From positions 62,001 through 126,000 of the forward strand of contig CALVBB010000002.1 in assembly GCA_944325705.1 (NCBI GenBank): DNA of 64,000 nucleotides, in the 5' to 3' direction. Positions 32,112 through 40,653 of this stretch are shown here, piece by piece. The DNA comes from Candidatus Gastranaerophilales bacterium. GTDB taxonomy: Bacteria > Cyanobacteriota > Vampirovibrionia > Gastranaerophilales > Gastranaerophilaceae. The number at the start of each line of letters is the position of its first letter. Position 1 is the first letter of the stretch. Below the pieces are notes generated by a model. The model was given only the letters and a program-made list of their open reading frames with translations. It did not search any database and was not told where the DNA came from. Position numbers and translations under genes: made by a program.

Positions 32112-32711
32112 TTAAATATAAGCTTTTAGTCCGTCCTGAAGCTTCACTCGGGCTCGTGAAATACGTGATTTAACTGTTCCGACGCTTGCGTTGGTGGCTT
32201 CTGCAATTTCTTCATAGCTGAGACCCTGAAGTTCCCTTAGCACAATTGCAATTCTGAATTGTTCAGGCAACTCTCTTATCGCCTGTTTGATAAATCTTTC
32301 CATTTCGTTTGAAATACATTTTTCAGGCGGTTTGCATTTTGGATCCTGAAGAATTGATTTTATTGAAAACTGAGTTTCTTCATCCTGCTCTTCATCCATA
32401 GATACGGTTTCGGGTTTTCTTGAAGTGCGTCTTAGTTCATCATAAAAGAGGTTTGTGACTATCTGGTTGAGCCAGCCCTTAAAATGTTTGGGATTTTTCA
32501 GGCTATGAATGTTTCGTGCAAGCCTCAATAGGGCTTCCTGGGTTAAGTCGGCAACATTTTCACGTTTGTTTGTGAGATAGGAAAATGTTGCAAAAATATT
32601 TTTTTGTTCTCTTTTTATAAGTTCTTCAAGCGCTTTAAAATCGTTCTGCTGTGAGAGCACAACGAGTTCTTCCAAATTCATCTTGCGGTATTGCAGCTTA
32701 TTAGAGGACAT
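32112..32711 (-). CDS. ECF RNA polymerase sigma factor
   Basis: A 200-residue sigma-70 family ECF factor. Region 2 has NVADLTQEALLRLARNIHSLKNPKHFKGWL and region 4 has LPEQFRIAIVLRELQGLSYEEIAEATNASVGTVKSRISRAR (about 150-190). The linker between is acidic (DEEQDEE). Start ATG 32711 follows AAGGAGA; the GTG three bases upstream is less likely. With the anti-sigma gene it makes a standard two-gene regulatory unit. The target promoters cannot be deduced from the window. Confidence 0.95.
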   Translation of the reverse strand: MSSNKLQYRKMNLEELVVLSQQNDFKALEELIKREQKNIFATFSYLTNKRENVADLTQEALLRLARNIHSLKNPKHFKGWLNQIVTNLFYDELRRTSRKPETVSMDEEQDEETQFSIKSILQDPKCKPPEKCISNEMERFIKQAIRELPEQFRIAIVLRELQGLSYEEIAEATNASVGTVKSRISRARVKLQDGLKAYI

Positions 32712-32811
32712 CACAAATCTCCTTACTTAAATAGTAAGGAATTTTTGATATAAATTGTTTATTCTAAACTATACCTTAAGCGGGCTATATTATGTTTTGA
32801 AACATTATAAT

Positions 32812-34053
32812 TTATTCAGTGCTTATGTGGCCTCTTAGTGCGGTATAAGCTGCAACATAAGGGGATGCAAGGTAAATAAATCCGTTTACGTTGCCCATTC
32901 TGCCCTGAAAGTTTCTATTTTGAGTAGCAAGGCATACTTCTCCATCAGCGAGGGTTCCTGCATGAACCCCGACGCACGGCCCGCAGCCAGGAGGAAGAAT
33001 TGTCGCATTAGCTTCTACAAATATTTTTATTAAACCTTCATCCAGAGCCTGCAGGTAGACATCTTTTGAAGCCGGACAGATAAGCATTCTGACTCCTTCG
33101 TGAACTTTTCTGTCTTCCAGAATTTCAGCCACAATCCGTAAATCTTCAATACGTCCGTTTGTGCAGGTTCCGACAAACACCTGATCAACTTTTACATCTT
33201 TCAAGTCTTTTGCAGGTTTTGTGTTATCAACGGTGTGAGGGCAAGAAACAGTATGCTCTATATCTTCCGCGTTAATTTTTATAACACGTTCATAAACTGC
33301 ATCGCTGTCCGGTGATATTGCTCTAAATTTATCTTCTCTGCCTCTTGATTTTAAATAAGCTTTTGTTTTGTCATCAGATGAGAAAAGGCCTGCCTTTGCA
33401 CCGGCTTCAACCGCCATATTTGCAAGTGTGAAGCGTTCGGACATTGTCATATTATCAATTGTATCCCCGCAAAATTCCAGCGCTTTATAAGTTGCCCCGT
33501 CTGCTCCTATCATTCCAATCAAATGCAGCATTAAATCTTTTGAGCAAATGCCAGGTTTAAATTTGCCGGTAACTTCAATTTTAAAAGTTGCAGGAACCTT
33601 TAGCCATGTTTTTCCGAGTGCCATAGCAACCGCAATATCGGTTGACCCCATGCCTGTTGCAAAAGCACCGAGAGCCCCGGAGGTGCAGGTGTGAGAATCG
33701 GCCCCGACAAGGATTTCTCCGGGATTTACAAAAGTTTCCACCAATCTCTGATGGCAAACTCCTGCTCCTACGTCTGATAATACAGCGCCGTATTCTTTAG
33801 AAAATTCTCTTAAAACTGTGTGTGTATTTGAAAGTTCTTTTCTCGGACTCGGTGAAGCGTGGTCAATAAAGAGAATGCTCCTTTGAGGATTTTTAAGCCG
33901 CGGAATGCCAAGCTTTTTAAATTCCTGAACCATTAATGGCCCTGTTCCGTCCTGCACTGCTGTAACGTCAACATCAGCAATAACAAGTTCCCCTGCTTTT
34001 ACGGTATGTCCCGCATGTTCGGATATAATTTTTTCAGCTAAAGTCATTCCCAT
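32812..34053 (-). CDS. leuC: Aconitase-family dehydratase large subunit (LeuC-like)
   Basis: A 413-residue iron-sulphur hydro-lyase of the LeuC/homoaconitase group. Cluster-binding cysteines lie in VGTCTNGR and PPGCGPC; GADSHTCTSGALGAFATGMGSTD and the substrate loops are present. The short length matches LeuC2/archaeal-type subunits that pair with a separate small subunit, which is not in this window. It could serve leucine synthesis (isopropylmalate), or homocitrate/homoaconitate or other 2-oxoacid extension. The start at ATG 34053 has GGAGAA before it. No neighbour decides the substrate; the synthase-like enzyme at 37.6 kb may be its partner. Confidence 0.88.
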   Translation of the reverse strand: MGMTLAEKIISEHAGHTVKAGELVIADVDVTAVQDGTGPLMVQEFKKLGIPRLKNPQRSILFIDHASPSPRKELSNTHTVLREFSKEYGAVLSDVGAGVCHQRLVETFVNPGEILVGADSHTCTSGALGAFATGMGSTDIAVAMALGKTWLKVPATFKIEVTGKFKPGICSKDLMLHLIGMIGADGATYKALEFCGDTIDNMTMSERFTLANMAVEAGAKAGLFSSDDKTKAYLKSRGREDKFRAISPDSDAVYERVIKINAEDIEHTVSCPHTVDNTKPAKDLKDVKVDQVFVGTCTNGRIEDLRIVAEILEDRKVHEGVRMLICPASKDVYLQALDEGLIKIFVEANATILPPGCGPCVGVHAGTLADGEVCLATQNRNFQGRMGNVNGFIYLASPYVAAYTALRGHISTE

Positions 34054-34103
34054 AAGTTTTTCTCCTTATTTGTTTTTTCTTAATTTTAGCATAAAAAACC
34101 GGT

Positions 34104-34886
34104 TTATTTATTTTTCCCGAGAAAATCCTGCCAGTAATTGCCCTCCCCCTGCGGGTTAACATTTTGAATTGCATAATATGCGCATGCTGCTTGATTTCGA
34201 ACATTTGATGTACTTTTACAGTATGATTTTCCGGTAACAAAGAAATTAGCTGAAGTAGCATCTGTTATAGTACTGTTCTCAGGGTTATCCTTGTGAGGCT
34301 GTCCCATAGGATATACATAGCCGTCTGTTGTAAAATAAAATATGTGTATGTCGTATCCGTATTTGTTCGGCCTTTTCATCCCGTTTATATCAACACAGAC
34401 AACAGGCCCATCGTTGCCGGATGCTACTTTATCGCCGACAAATGAATAAATTCTTCCTCCGCCTTCAGAATAAAAACCGGAATCGTCACATGGCCCCATT
34501 TTTAATTTGCTGCCGTTCATTGTATAAATGTCATATCCTACGCTTTTTACGTTTCCTTCTTCATCCTGTGATTTAAATTTTGTGTCATCTATTAGTTTTG
34601 CGCCTTTAAAGTATACCATTATTTTCGGAATTAAAATAGATGCACTATTTGTAGATGAAATCCATGGGATTGATGAAGCATATTCAGATACACTTATGCC
34701 GTAATCCTTTTTAAACATCTGTGCAACCTGATTTAGTTCTGCGTAAACTTTTTTAAACTGTGTTTCAAGTTCTTTGCTCTGTGTCCGATTTATTACTGCA
34801 GGAAGGGTCATTGCAGCTACAATCCCGATAATGCCAAGTGTAATAAGCACCTCTGCCAGTGTGAACCCCACTGTTTTATTCTGCAT
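34104..34886 (-). CDS. Type IV prepilin-like protein
   Basis: A 260-residue protein with the classical type III (prepilin) signal: short charged leader MQNKTVG and FTLAEVLITLGIIGIVAAM, cut after Gly7 by prepilin peptidase with methylation of the Phe. The hydrophobic helix anchors it, followed by a coiled segment (QFKKVYAELNQV) and a globular domain with Cys and Gly-rich, Asp-rich loops (about residues 100-260). It may be a minor pilin or a type II/IV pseudopilin for adhesion, motility or DNA uptake; no pilus assembly genes are near. The ribosome site GGAAAGGAG is strong. A divergent XRE gene starts 76 bp away. Confidence 0.93.
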   Translation of the reverse strand: MQNKTVGFTLAEVLITLGIIGIVAAMTLPAVINRTQSKELETQFKKVYAELNQVAQMFKKDYGISVSEYASSIPWISSTNSASILIPKIMVYFKGAKLIDDTKFKSQDEEGNVKSVGYDIYTMNGSKLKMGPCDDSGFYSEGGGRIYSFVGDKVASGNDGPVVCVDINGMKRPNKYGYDIHIFYFTTDGYVYPMGQPHKDNPENSTITDATSANFFVTGKSYCKSTSNVRNQAACAYYAIQNVNPQGEGNYWQDFLGKNK

Positions 34887-34961
34887 AGCGTTCTCCTTTC
34901 CGTTTATTTTGTAAGGTGTTATCTTACATATTTAATTATATTATTGTTGCAATATATAAAT

Positions 34962-35171
34962 ATGTCAAGACTTTTATCACTCGGGGTGAATATAAAAAAC
35001 TTTCGCAAAGCTAAAAAGCTTTCGCAGAACCAGCTTGCTGAAATGATTGATTTGTCCAGAGAGCATCTTGCCTGCATTGAAACAGGAAAGGAATTTATAA
35101 GTTTGAGAAAATTATTTCTTATTGCAGATGTTCTCGGTGTTCCGGTGAAAGAATTTGTTAATTTTGATTAG
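34962..35171 (+). CDS. XRE-family helix-turn-helix regulator
   Basis: A 69-residue HTH protein: LGVNIKNFRKAKKLSQNQLAEM, then SREHLACIETGKEFISLRKLFLIADVLGVPVKEFVNF. It is divergent from the prepilin gene with 75 bp between starts, so it probably regulates that promoter; similar organisation exists at 12.2-12.8 kb. Start ATG 34962 is preferred to TTG 34944, which has no ribosome site and would add six residues. The C-terminal end resembles that of the other XRE protein, VSELLNF. Confidence 0.88.
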   Translation: MSRLLSLGVNIKNFRKAKKLSQNQLAEMIDLSREHLACIETGKEFISLRKLFLIADVLGVPVKEFVNFD

Positions 35172-35231
35172 TTTTCTGCGCAAAAAATTTTTTTCTCTGT
35201 TTTTATGTTTTCTACAAGGAGAAATTTCATA

Positions 35232-35522
35232 ATGCTGATTGGAAAAATAAGTAGCTTTGTCCCATTTAAAGGATTTGATTATTCTTTTGACAGACCTGCT
35301 GTGCCGGAGCGTCATGTGTACGATGAAGAACTTGGAAAACCTAATGTTTTCAGGGATGAAGAACTTTTTGATGATGAAGAAGATGTTATTGTTTTCTGTA
35401 AAGAAACATTCCCGCAGGATTATAAAAAAGTTGTAAAGTCGCTAGTTATTAAAGATGCAAATAACAATCAAATATTTTTAAGGGATGAGTTTAAAGCCGC
35501 AAAAGATACAGGAAAAATATAA
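35232..35522 (+). CDS. Small acidic protein of unknown function with FKG signature
   Basis: A 97-residue acidic protein with no recognised family. Its N-terminus MLIGKISSFVPFKGFDY (F12-K-G14) fits the shared signature; residues 24-65 are rich in Glu, Asp and Val. There is no signal peptide. ATG 35232 follows AAGGAGAA, a good ribosome site, whereas the longer reading frame upstream is without one. It lies 60 bp downstream of the XRE gene on the same strand and could be cotranscribed with it. It may be the regulator's partner, or unrelated. Confidence 0.75.
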   Translation: MLIGKISSFVPFKGFDYSFDRPAVPERHVYDEELGKPNVFRDEELFDDEEDVIVFCKETFPQDYKKVVKSLVIKDANNNQIFLRDEFKAAKDTGKI

Positions 35523-35558
35523 ATCATCATTGAACTTTTTGTGTGGGGGCAATCAGGT

Positions 35559-37079
35559 TTACCCGAAGATTTTGAAGCTTGATTCAACATTTTTTTCAAT
35601 GATTTTTTGAACTGCATCAATTTCAGTTGATATTGCATCCTGCTCTGTATCAAGCTGTTTCAGTCTGAGTTCAAGGTTTTTGTCCTCACACTGGGTAATT
35701 TCTATTTTGTTATTTATATCTTCAATTGCTTTGTCGTAACAGGTTTTGTCATACTCATACTGATTCATAGCGTCATTGTAAGCATCCTGATCAGTTGATG
35801 TTTCTGTGGTAAGTGCATAAGTTACCTCATCTTCGGTACCCGGATTTAATGTTATATTAATATATCTGCCCGAGGTATCCTGCTCAAGTTTTGCAATCAC
35901 ACCTTTAATTTCTGTTGTTTCTCTTTCCGAGCCGGTTGTGTAGCACGGAATAAATGACATGCTGCCATCGGTTGATTCTTTATAAATAGCCTTTTCAAGA
36001 TCATCAGCCCTGTAAAAATACGGAACCCATTCCCCGCTTGTAGTATTTTGAATATATCTTACCATCCAGGCACCGGCGCCGTATTTGTCGGTAAGCATAT
36101 TAATGTATTGTTTTTCCTGTTCTTCAAGTTTGTTAAGCTGTTCGGTCGTCAAACTTGAAAGGTATTTGTCATTACCTGTGTATTTAGTGATTAATCCATT
36201 GCCATCGCGTTCAGCGTCCTCAATATTGCCAAGTGTGCGTAATTTGTCTGCGCCTACATAATAGCTGTCTGATGAATTCCCAAAGCTGTTAATAAGTGTG
36301 AGAACCTGATTTCTCAGGTAATCCTTTCTTGCCTGTGGAACATTATTCCCTCTGTCTGCAGGACAGGTTAATGGTTTGGTTGCATCGACATTTTCACCGC
36401 TTGTATCTTTTAAAAATTCATAAAGAAGGTCTACGATTTTTTGCTGTTCCTCTGTACCTGCAAGTTCTGCGCTGATTTGATCCATAAGAATTCTGTTTCC
36501 GCTGGATCCTCCTGATACTGTATTCCACCAGCGCGAGTTAAGATAACTGGTACCGCCCCCGTAGCCGTAAGGATAAATTGTTAACTTGTTTCCGTCAGAG
36601 GTTGTATAGTCGCCGGCTTCAAGCATGTGGGTTAATGTATGTGCGAAGTGTGCTGCATCATAGCTGTTAACTGCTGATGTATAGCAGCCTCCGTTTGTAC
36701 CTGTTAAAAACTGTTCATAAAGTTCTCTGTTAATCGGGGTTTTGGTTAATCTGGTTACTATATGAGAAGTTGTCGCCACAACTGTATTATCATTCCGGCA
36801 GTTTCTGGTGTAAGAAATCATGTAATTACCGTTGCCCTGTGCAATTAGAGAGGTAATATTATTTGAAAGTGCACCGTCAGTAAATGTATAAACTGTTTTC
36901 GTATAATCTTCTACCGATGGAGGAACTGGGACACTCATACCAAGGAGCTGGTTGTAATAATTGGCAGACTGATTTGAAAGGGTAGTGCGCTGCTGGTTAA
37001 TCTGCTGCCCTTCGTATTCAACATTTGTTTTTCTTGCAGTCAGCCCGAGAAAACGAGCCTGCGATGCTGCCATTCCCAT
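35559..37079 (-). CDS. MGMAAS-family protein 1 (506 residues), function unknown
   Basis: A soluble 506-residue protein without a Sec signal. Its first 50 residues (MGMAASQARFLGLTARKTNVEYEGQQINQ...) and last 110 residues are highly similar to the 363-residue protein at 51.4-52.5 kb, while the middle (about 90-330) differs and is Tyr/Gly/Asn-rich. N- and C-terminal parts look like long alpha-helical coiled coils, as in flagellar hook-type or filament proteins, from which the family is perhaps a distant cousin. The C-terminal half contains a conserved DEVTYALTT beta strand and a Tyr-rich linker. AAAGGGA precedes ATG 37079. It may be an outer filament or surface subunit exported by a dedicated system; unproven. 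Confidence 0.85.
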   Translation of the reverse strand: MGMAASQARFLGLTARKTNVEYEGQQINQQRTTLSNQSANYYNQLLGMSVPVPPSVEDYTKTVYTFTDGALSNNITSLIAQGNGNYMISYTRNCRNDNTVVATTSHIVTRLTKTPINRELYEQFLTGTNGGCYTSAVNSYDAAHFAHTLTHMLEAGDYTTSDGNKLTIYPYGYGGGTSYLNSRWWNTVSGGSSGNRILMDQISAELAGTEEQQKIVDLLYEFLKDTSGENVDATKPLTCPADRGNNVPQARKDYLRNQVLTLINSFGNSSDSYYVGADKLRTLGNIEDAERDGNGLITKYTGNDKYLSSLTTEQLNKLEEQEKQYINMLTDKYGAGAWMVRYIQNTTSGEWVPYFYRADDLEKAIYKESTDGSMSFIPCYTTGSERETTEIKGVIAKLEQDTSGRYINITLNPGTEDEVTYALTTETSTDQDAYNDAMNQYEYDKTCYDKAIEDINNKIEITQCEDKNLELRLKQLDTEQDAISTEIDAVQKIIEKNVESSFKIFG

Positions 37080-37162
37080 TGCCAGAATTCCCTTTATGAT
37101 TTCCCGTTACTGTAGACGGCAAAATGGTGTGAAAACTTTAAAAACGTTACAAAAATTCATAT

Positions 37163-37624
37163 TTAGCAGACATCAACCCAGTCAGATGCGCATGAAAGCT
37201 CCTGAAGTTCCTGACATGTAAGTTTTATGGCCGAATTTCCGCTTCCGCAGGCAGGATATATTGTATCAAATCTTTTTAGAGATATATCCAAATAAATTTT
37301 TACGTTTGTATTTTCAATTGCAAACGGGCAGACGCCGCCGATTGCGTGTCCTGTAAATTCTACTACTTCATCGGGTGACAGCATTTTTGCTTTAATTCCG
37401 AAAACCGTCTTAAATTTTTTGTTATTAATCCTTGCATCGCCTGCCGTTACAACAAGAATTGCACCGTCAGGTGTTTTAAACGAAAGGGTTTTGGCAATTC
37501 TTGCAGCTTCAACCCCAAGCGCTTCTGCCGCAAGTGCTACGGTTGCACTCGATTGGGAAAGTTCGATTATATCTTTATCTTTATTAAATTTTTTCAGATA
37601 CGCTTTTACGCTTTCTAATGTCAT
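37163..37624 (-). CDS. YbaK/EbsC-family aminoacyl-tRNA deacylase
   Basis: A 153-residue protein of the YbaK/ProX family, which hydrolyses mischarged Cys- or Ala-tRNA(Pro). Features are FKTPDGAILVVTAGDARINNKKFK (conserved lysines), FTGHAIGGVCPFAI (the GGVxPF loop) and FDTIYPACGSGNSAIKL. Gene starts at the base next to the stop of the upstream synthase gene. The ribosome site is weak, so coupling with the synthase is likely. The short intergenic space to the MGMAAS gene has the shared AAAAACGTTACAAAAATT element. Confidence 0.9.
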   Translation of the reverse strand: MTLESVKAYLKKFNKDKDIIELSQSSATVALAAEALGVEAARIAKTLSFKTPDGAILVVTAGDARINNKKFKTVFGIKAKMLSPDEVVEFTGHAIGGVCPFAIENTNVKIYLDISLKRFDTIYPACGSGNSAIKLTCQELQELSCASDWVDVC

Positions 37625-38934
37625 TATATAATCCTGTGCGGTTTTGTTAAGATATGCGCGTCAATGCGTTCTTTTATCGCTCCCTGCGGTTTATAATACG
37701 GTGATACTGTCATAATTTTTGCAGCAATATCCGGATAGTAGTAGATAAACCTTAATTCGCTTGAGGTAAGCGGTTTCTGTGTATGAACGTTGGCGTACCT
37801 TACTAGTTCTAGAATATTCCGCGCTTCATGTTCATCCTTGAATTCAAGTTCAAGGTTGTCATATACGTTTCTAAATCCCTTAATGCCACCGTATTCTCCG
37901 GTTGTAATCATTCTTCCGGTTTCGATGATTTCAGGCTCTCCCCTGCCAAGTTCTTCAAAATCATAAAGTTCGTAGTTTCTGCGATCTTTCAGTGCGCCGT
38001 CAGCGTGAATTCCTGATTCATGGGCAAACGCGTTATCTCCGACAGCCGGCTGGTTCATCGGAATAGGAACTCCGAATGCGTAGGCAGTATATTTGGCAAG
38101 CTGCCAGGCTTTACTCAGGTCAATATTAGGGTCGATATGGTATTCCCCTCTAAAACCTGCAGACTTCAAGACTGCCAGCAGGCAGGAAACCAAATCCGCA
38201 TTTCCAGCGCGTTCGCCCATACCGTTGATTGCAGTATTTATGTAAGCATCAACACCCGCATCAATAGCTGCTTTTGCTCCCATAACAGAACACCCGACCG
38301 CCATACCTAAATCATTATGGTAGTGAAGCTCTATGGACATTCCTGTTGCTCTTGCAATTTTATAAATCCTGTCGTAGGCAGTTTTAGGGTCTTCAAACCC
38401 CAGAGTATCGCAGTATCTAAATCTCTGTGCTCCGGCTTTTTGCGCGGCTTTTGCATATTTGATAAGATAATCTATATCGCTTCTTGAAGCATCTTCAGCA
38501 TTTACACCTATTATTTCTGCCCCTTTTGAAACTGCGCATCTGACGGCATCTTGTGTCATGTGTATTAAGTCATCAGGTGTTTTCTTGCCCTGATACTTAC
38601 CGTTAATCATCTGTTCTGAAGTCGATTGCGAAAGGTTTACGTTTTTGAGTTTAGGAACATTATTAAAAGAAAGTTCAACATCGCTTGCGATAGCTCTCAT
38701 CCAGCCTGAGAGTTTTGTTTTTGATATAACATTTCTCTCAACAAGCTCTAGATTTCCGTTCAAATAATTTATCTCGTGCTGTGTAGTAGGAAAACCAAAC
38801 TCTGACTGTGTTATTCCCATATCATCCAGCATTATGTTAATAATAGTCTTTTGAAGTTTTGCCAGCCCTAATCTTGAGGTTTGAACTCCGTCACGGTTGG
38901 TAACATCTACAAAGTAAATCTTGTTCTCTTTCAT
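37624..38934 (-). CDS. Homocitrate/2-isopropylmalate synthase-like acyltransferase
   Basis: A 436-residue HMGL-like TIM-barrel enzyme that condenses acetyl-CoA with a 2-oxo acid. Key parts are VDVTNRDGVQTSR, GFPTTQHE, FRYCDTLGFEDP, ELHYHNDLGMAVG (metal-binding HxH), NTAINGMGERAGNADL, and NAFAHESGIHADG. The shape is closer to NifV/homocitrate synthases than to LeuA, and there is no regulatory C-terminal domain of the LeuA kind. With the LeuC-like gene at 33 kb it could serve leucine or a longer 2-oxo acid. The start is ATG 38934 after AAAGGAGC rather than an earlier in-frame position. Confidence 0.87.
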   Translation of the reverse strand: MKENKIYFVDVTNRDGVQTSRLGLAKLQKTIINIMLDDMGITQSEFGFPTTQHEINYLNGNLELVERNVISKTKLSGWMRAIASDVELSFNNVPKLKNVNLSQSTSEQMINGKYQGKKTPDDLIHMTQDAVRCAVSKGAEIIGVNAEDASRSDIDYLIKYAKAAQKAGAQRFRYCDTLGFEDPKTAYDRIYKIARATGMSIELHYHNDLGMAVGCSVMGAKAAIDAGVDAYINTAINGMGERAGNADLVSCLLAVLKSAGFRGEYHIDPNIDLSKAWQLAKYTAYAFGVPIPMNQPAVGDNAFAHESGIHADGALKDRRNYELYDFEELGRGEPEIIETGRMITTGEYGGIKGFRNVYDNLELEFKDEHEARNILELVRYANVHTQKPLTSSELRFIYYYPDIAAKIMTVSPYYKPQGAIKERIDAHILTKPHRII

Positions 38935-38977
38935 TTGTGCTCCTTTAGCCTGCTCTCTCTGTATAAAACTTAACAAC

Positions 38978-39006
38978 TTGCTATTTTATACAGACTTCAT
39001 TATAAT
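38978..39006 (+). promoter_or_regulatory. Promoter of the TPR protein gene
   Basis: TTGCTA (38978-38983), a 17-bp spacer and TATAAT (39001-39006) form a good sigma-70-type promoter. The -10 region ATTATAAT reads TATAAT on both strands, so it might also serve the divergent synthase gene. The leader is about 45 bases. Confidence 0.65.
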
Positions 39007-39057
39007 GATTAGTATGGAACACATTCCGGCTGAATGTCAAGAATTTAAGATTTAATT

Positions 39058-40650
39058 ATGAATAATACTAAACAGTTAGAGAAAAAGATACGTAAAGAAT
39101 ACAAAACAGGCAACGTAAAATCAGCTATTGAATTATGTCAGATAGGACTGCAGGAAGATCCGACAAATGCTGATTTGCATGTAAGACTCGGTGATTTATA
39201 TTTAGCATGGCATCTTGATATTTATAATTCCTGCCAGTATATTGATGAAGCAATTACCGAGTATCAACGTGCACTGGAGTCGTATATTGATTCTGCTGAA
39301 ATATATTTTAAGATAGGGCAGGCTCATTTTTATAAGGGTGATTTAGATAAAGCTATTAATTATCTTGATATGGCAGTTTCTAAAAAGCCTAAATATGCAA
39401 GAGCTTACTATATGCTTGCAGAAACTTACACAAAGAAAGCTCGCTTTCTGGAGGCTGCTATTAATGCCAGGAAGTCCATAAAATATATGCCGTTTAGAAA
39501 TTCCTGCGCACATTTTTTACTTTCAAATCTCTACAGGGTTTCTTCTGTAAAATCTTTCAAAATGTGGTGGAAGTCAAAATGGGAATATATTTTATCTCTG
39601 ACTACTCTGCCATTTGATATACAAGCAATTAAAAATGTAGCAAGATTCATTTCCTACTTTAAGTTTTTTCCAATTCTTGCAAAAGGCTTTTATCTTGTTC
39701 AGACAAGGGGGATTGAAAAAGCAATTGAAATTTACGTAGAGGCAATTGAGAAGGCTCCGGGATTTATTCCGCTTTATTGTCTGCTTGGTGATATATATTG
39801 TTCTATCGGAAGGTACGAGGATGCTATTACTGAATACAAAATGGCTATCTGGCTTGACTGTTTAAATATTGAAGCTTACCGGCACCTGTGTCAGGCTTAC
39901 GAAGAAATCGGCGACTACGATAGTGCTGTTGAAGTTTACCATAAGCTTATACAAATTATGCCGAATATGCCTGATGTACATTCAAATCTTGCAAACATTC
40001 TGTATGTTAAAGGCGATATAGACGGTGCTATTTCTCATTTTCAAACTGCAGTAACTCTTAACCCTAAAAGGCAGTGGACAAGTGTAATTAACCAGACACT
40101 CGGGTTTGTTTATCAGGAGGCAAAGCGTGACATTGATGCTGCGATTACTTCTTATCAGAGTGCATATCTTCAAACTCCTGATGATATAGATATTTACGTA
40201 AATCTTGGCAGCGCTTTTTACGATAAAGAGGATTACGAGAATGCTCTGACTGTTTACAGAAACGCGTTGGATTTAGAGCCTAAAAATGCTAAAATTCACT
40301 GTAATCTCGGATTTTTGTACTGGGGCAACGGCGATCTTGATGAGGCTATAAAAGAATACGAGCTTGCAATTGAGTATGACAACAATTACGATATTGCATA
40401 CAATAATCTTGGTGTAATATATCTTGACGATTTAGGCAGGGTTCAAAAGGCAATTGAACTGTTTAAAAAATCTATCGAATGTAACCCGAATTATGCGCTG
40501 GCACATTTTAATCTGGCAAGAGCAATAACTATTACCGGCGACAAAATTGAGGCTGCTAAACTCTATCAGATTGCGCAGGATATAAATAAGGTTACAAATG
40601 AAGTAGATCCACAGGAAATTATTGATAAGATTAACGGTCTTTTCAGCTAG
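39058..40650 (+). CDS. Tetratricopeptide repeat protein
   Basis: A 530-residue protein made of about a dozen tetratricopeptide repeats (for example DAITEYKMAIWLDCLNIEAY and DAALNALVYRN-like units such as NALTVYRNALDLEPKNAK), with no signal peptide. One region (residues 150-215) is non-repetitive and aromatic, KMWWKSKWEY, perhaps a membrane-touching or partner-binding insert. TPRs hold protein complexes together; nothing shows which. Repeats near the C-terminus are the best conserved (W/L-G-Y-A-F-A-P pattern). The gene ends 3 bp from the convergent HELAH gene. Confidence 0.92.
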   Translation: MNNTKQLEKKIRKEYKTGNVKSAIELCQIGLQEDPTNADLHVRLGDLYLAWHLDIYNSCQYIDEAITEYQRALESYIDSAEIYFKIGQAHFYKGDLDKAINYLDMAVSKKPKYARAYYMLAETYTKKARFLEAAINARKSIKYMPFRNSCAHFLLSNLYRVSSVKSFKMWWKSKWEYILSLTTLPFDIQAIKNVARFISYFKFFPILAKGFYLVQTRGIEKAIEIYVEAIEKAPGFIPLYCLLGDIYCSIGRYEDAITEYKMAIWLDCLNIEAYRHLCQAYEEIGDYDSAVEVYHKLIQIMPNMPDVHSNLANILYVKGDIDGAISHFQTAVTLNPKRQWTSVINQTLGFVYQEAKRDIDAAITSYQSAYLQTPDDIDIYVNLGSAFYDKEDYENALTVYRNALDLEPKNAKIHCNLGFLYWGNGDLDEAIKEYELAIEYDNNYDIAYNNLGVIYLDDLGRVQKAIELFKKSIECNPNYALAHFNLARAITITGDKIEAAKLYQIAQDINKVTNEVDPQEIIDKINGLFS

Positions 40651-40653
40651 GTA

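Noticed and set aside
37624-38934. Nitrogen fixation role for the NifV-like synthase
   Set aside because: No nif, FeMo or related genes are near; the family is used for other 2-oxo acid condensations.
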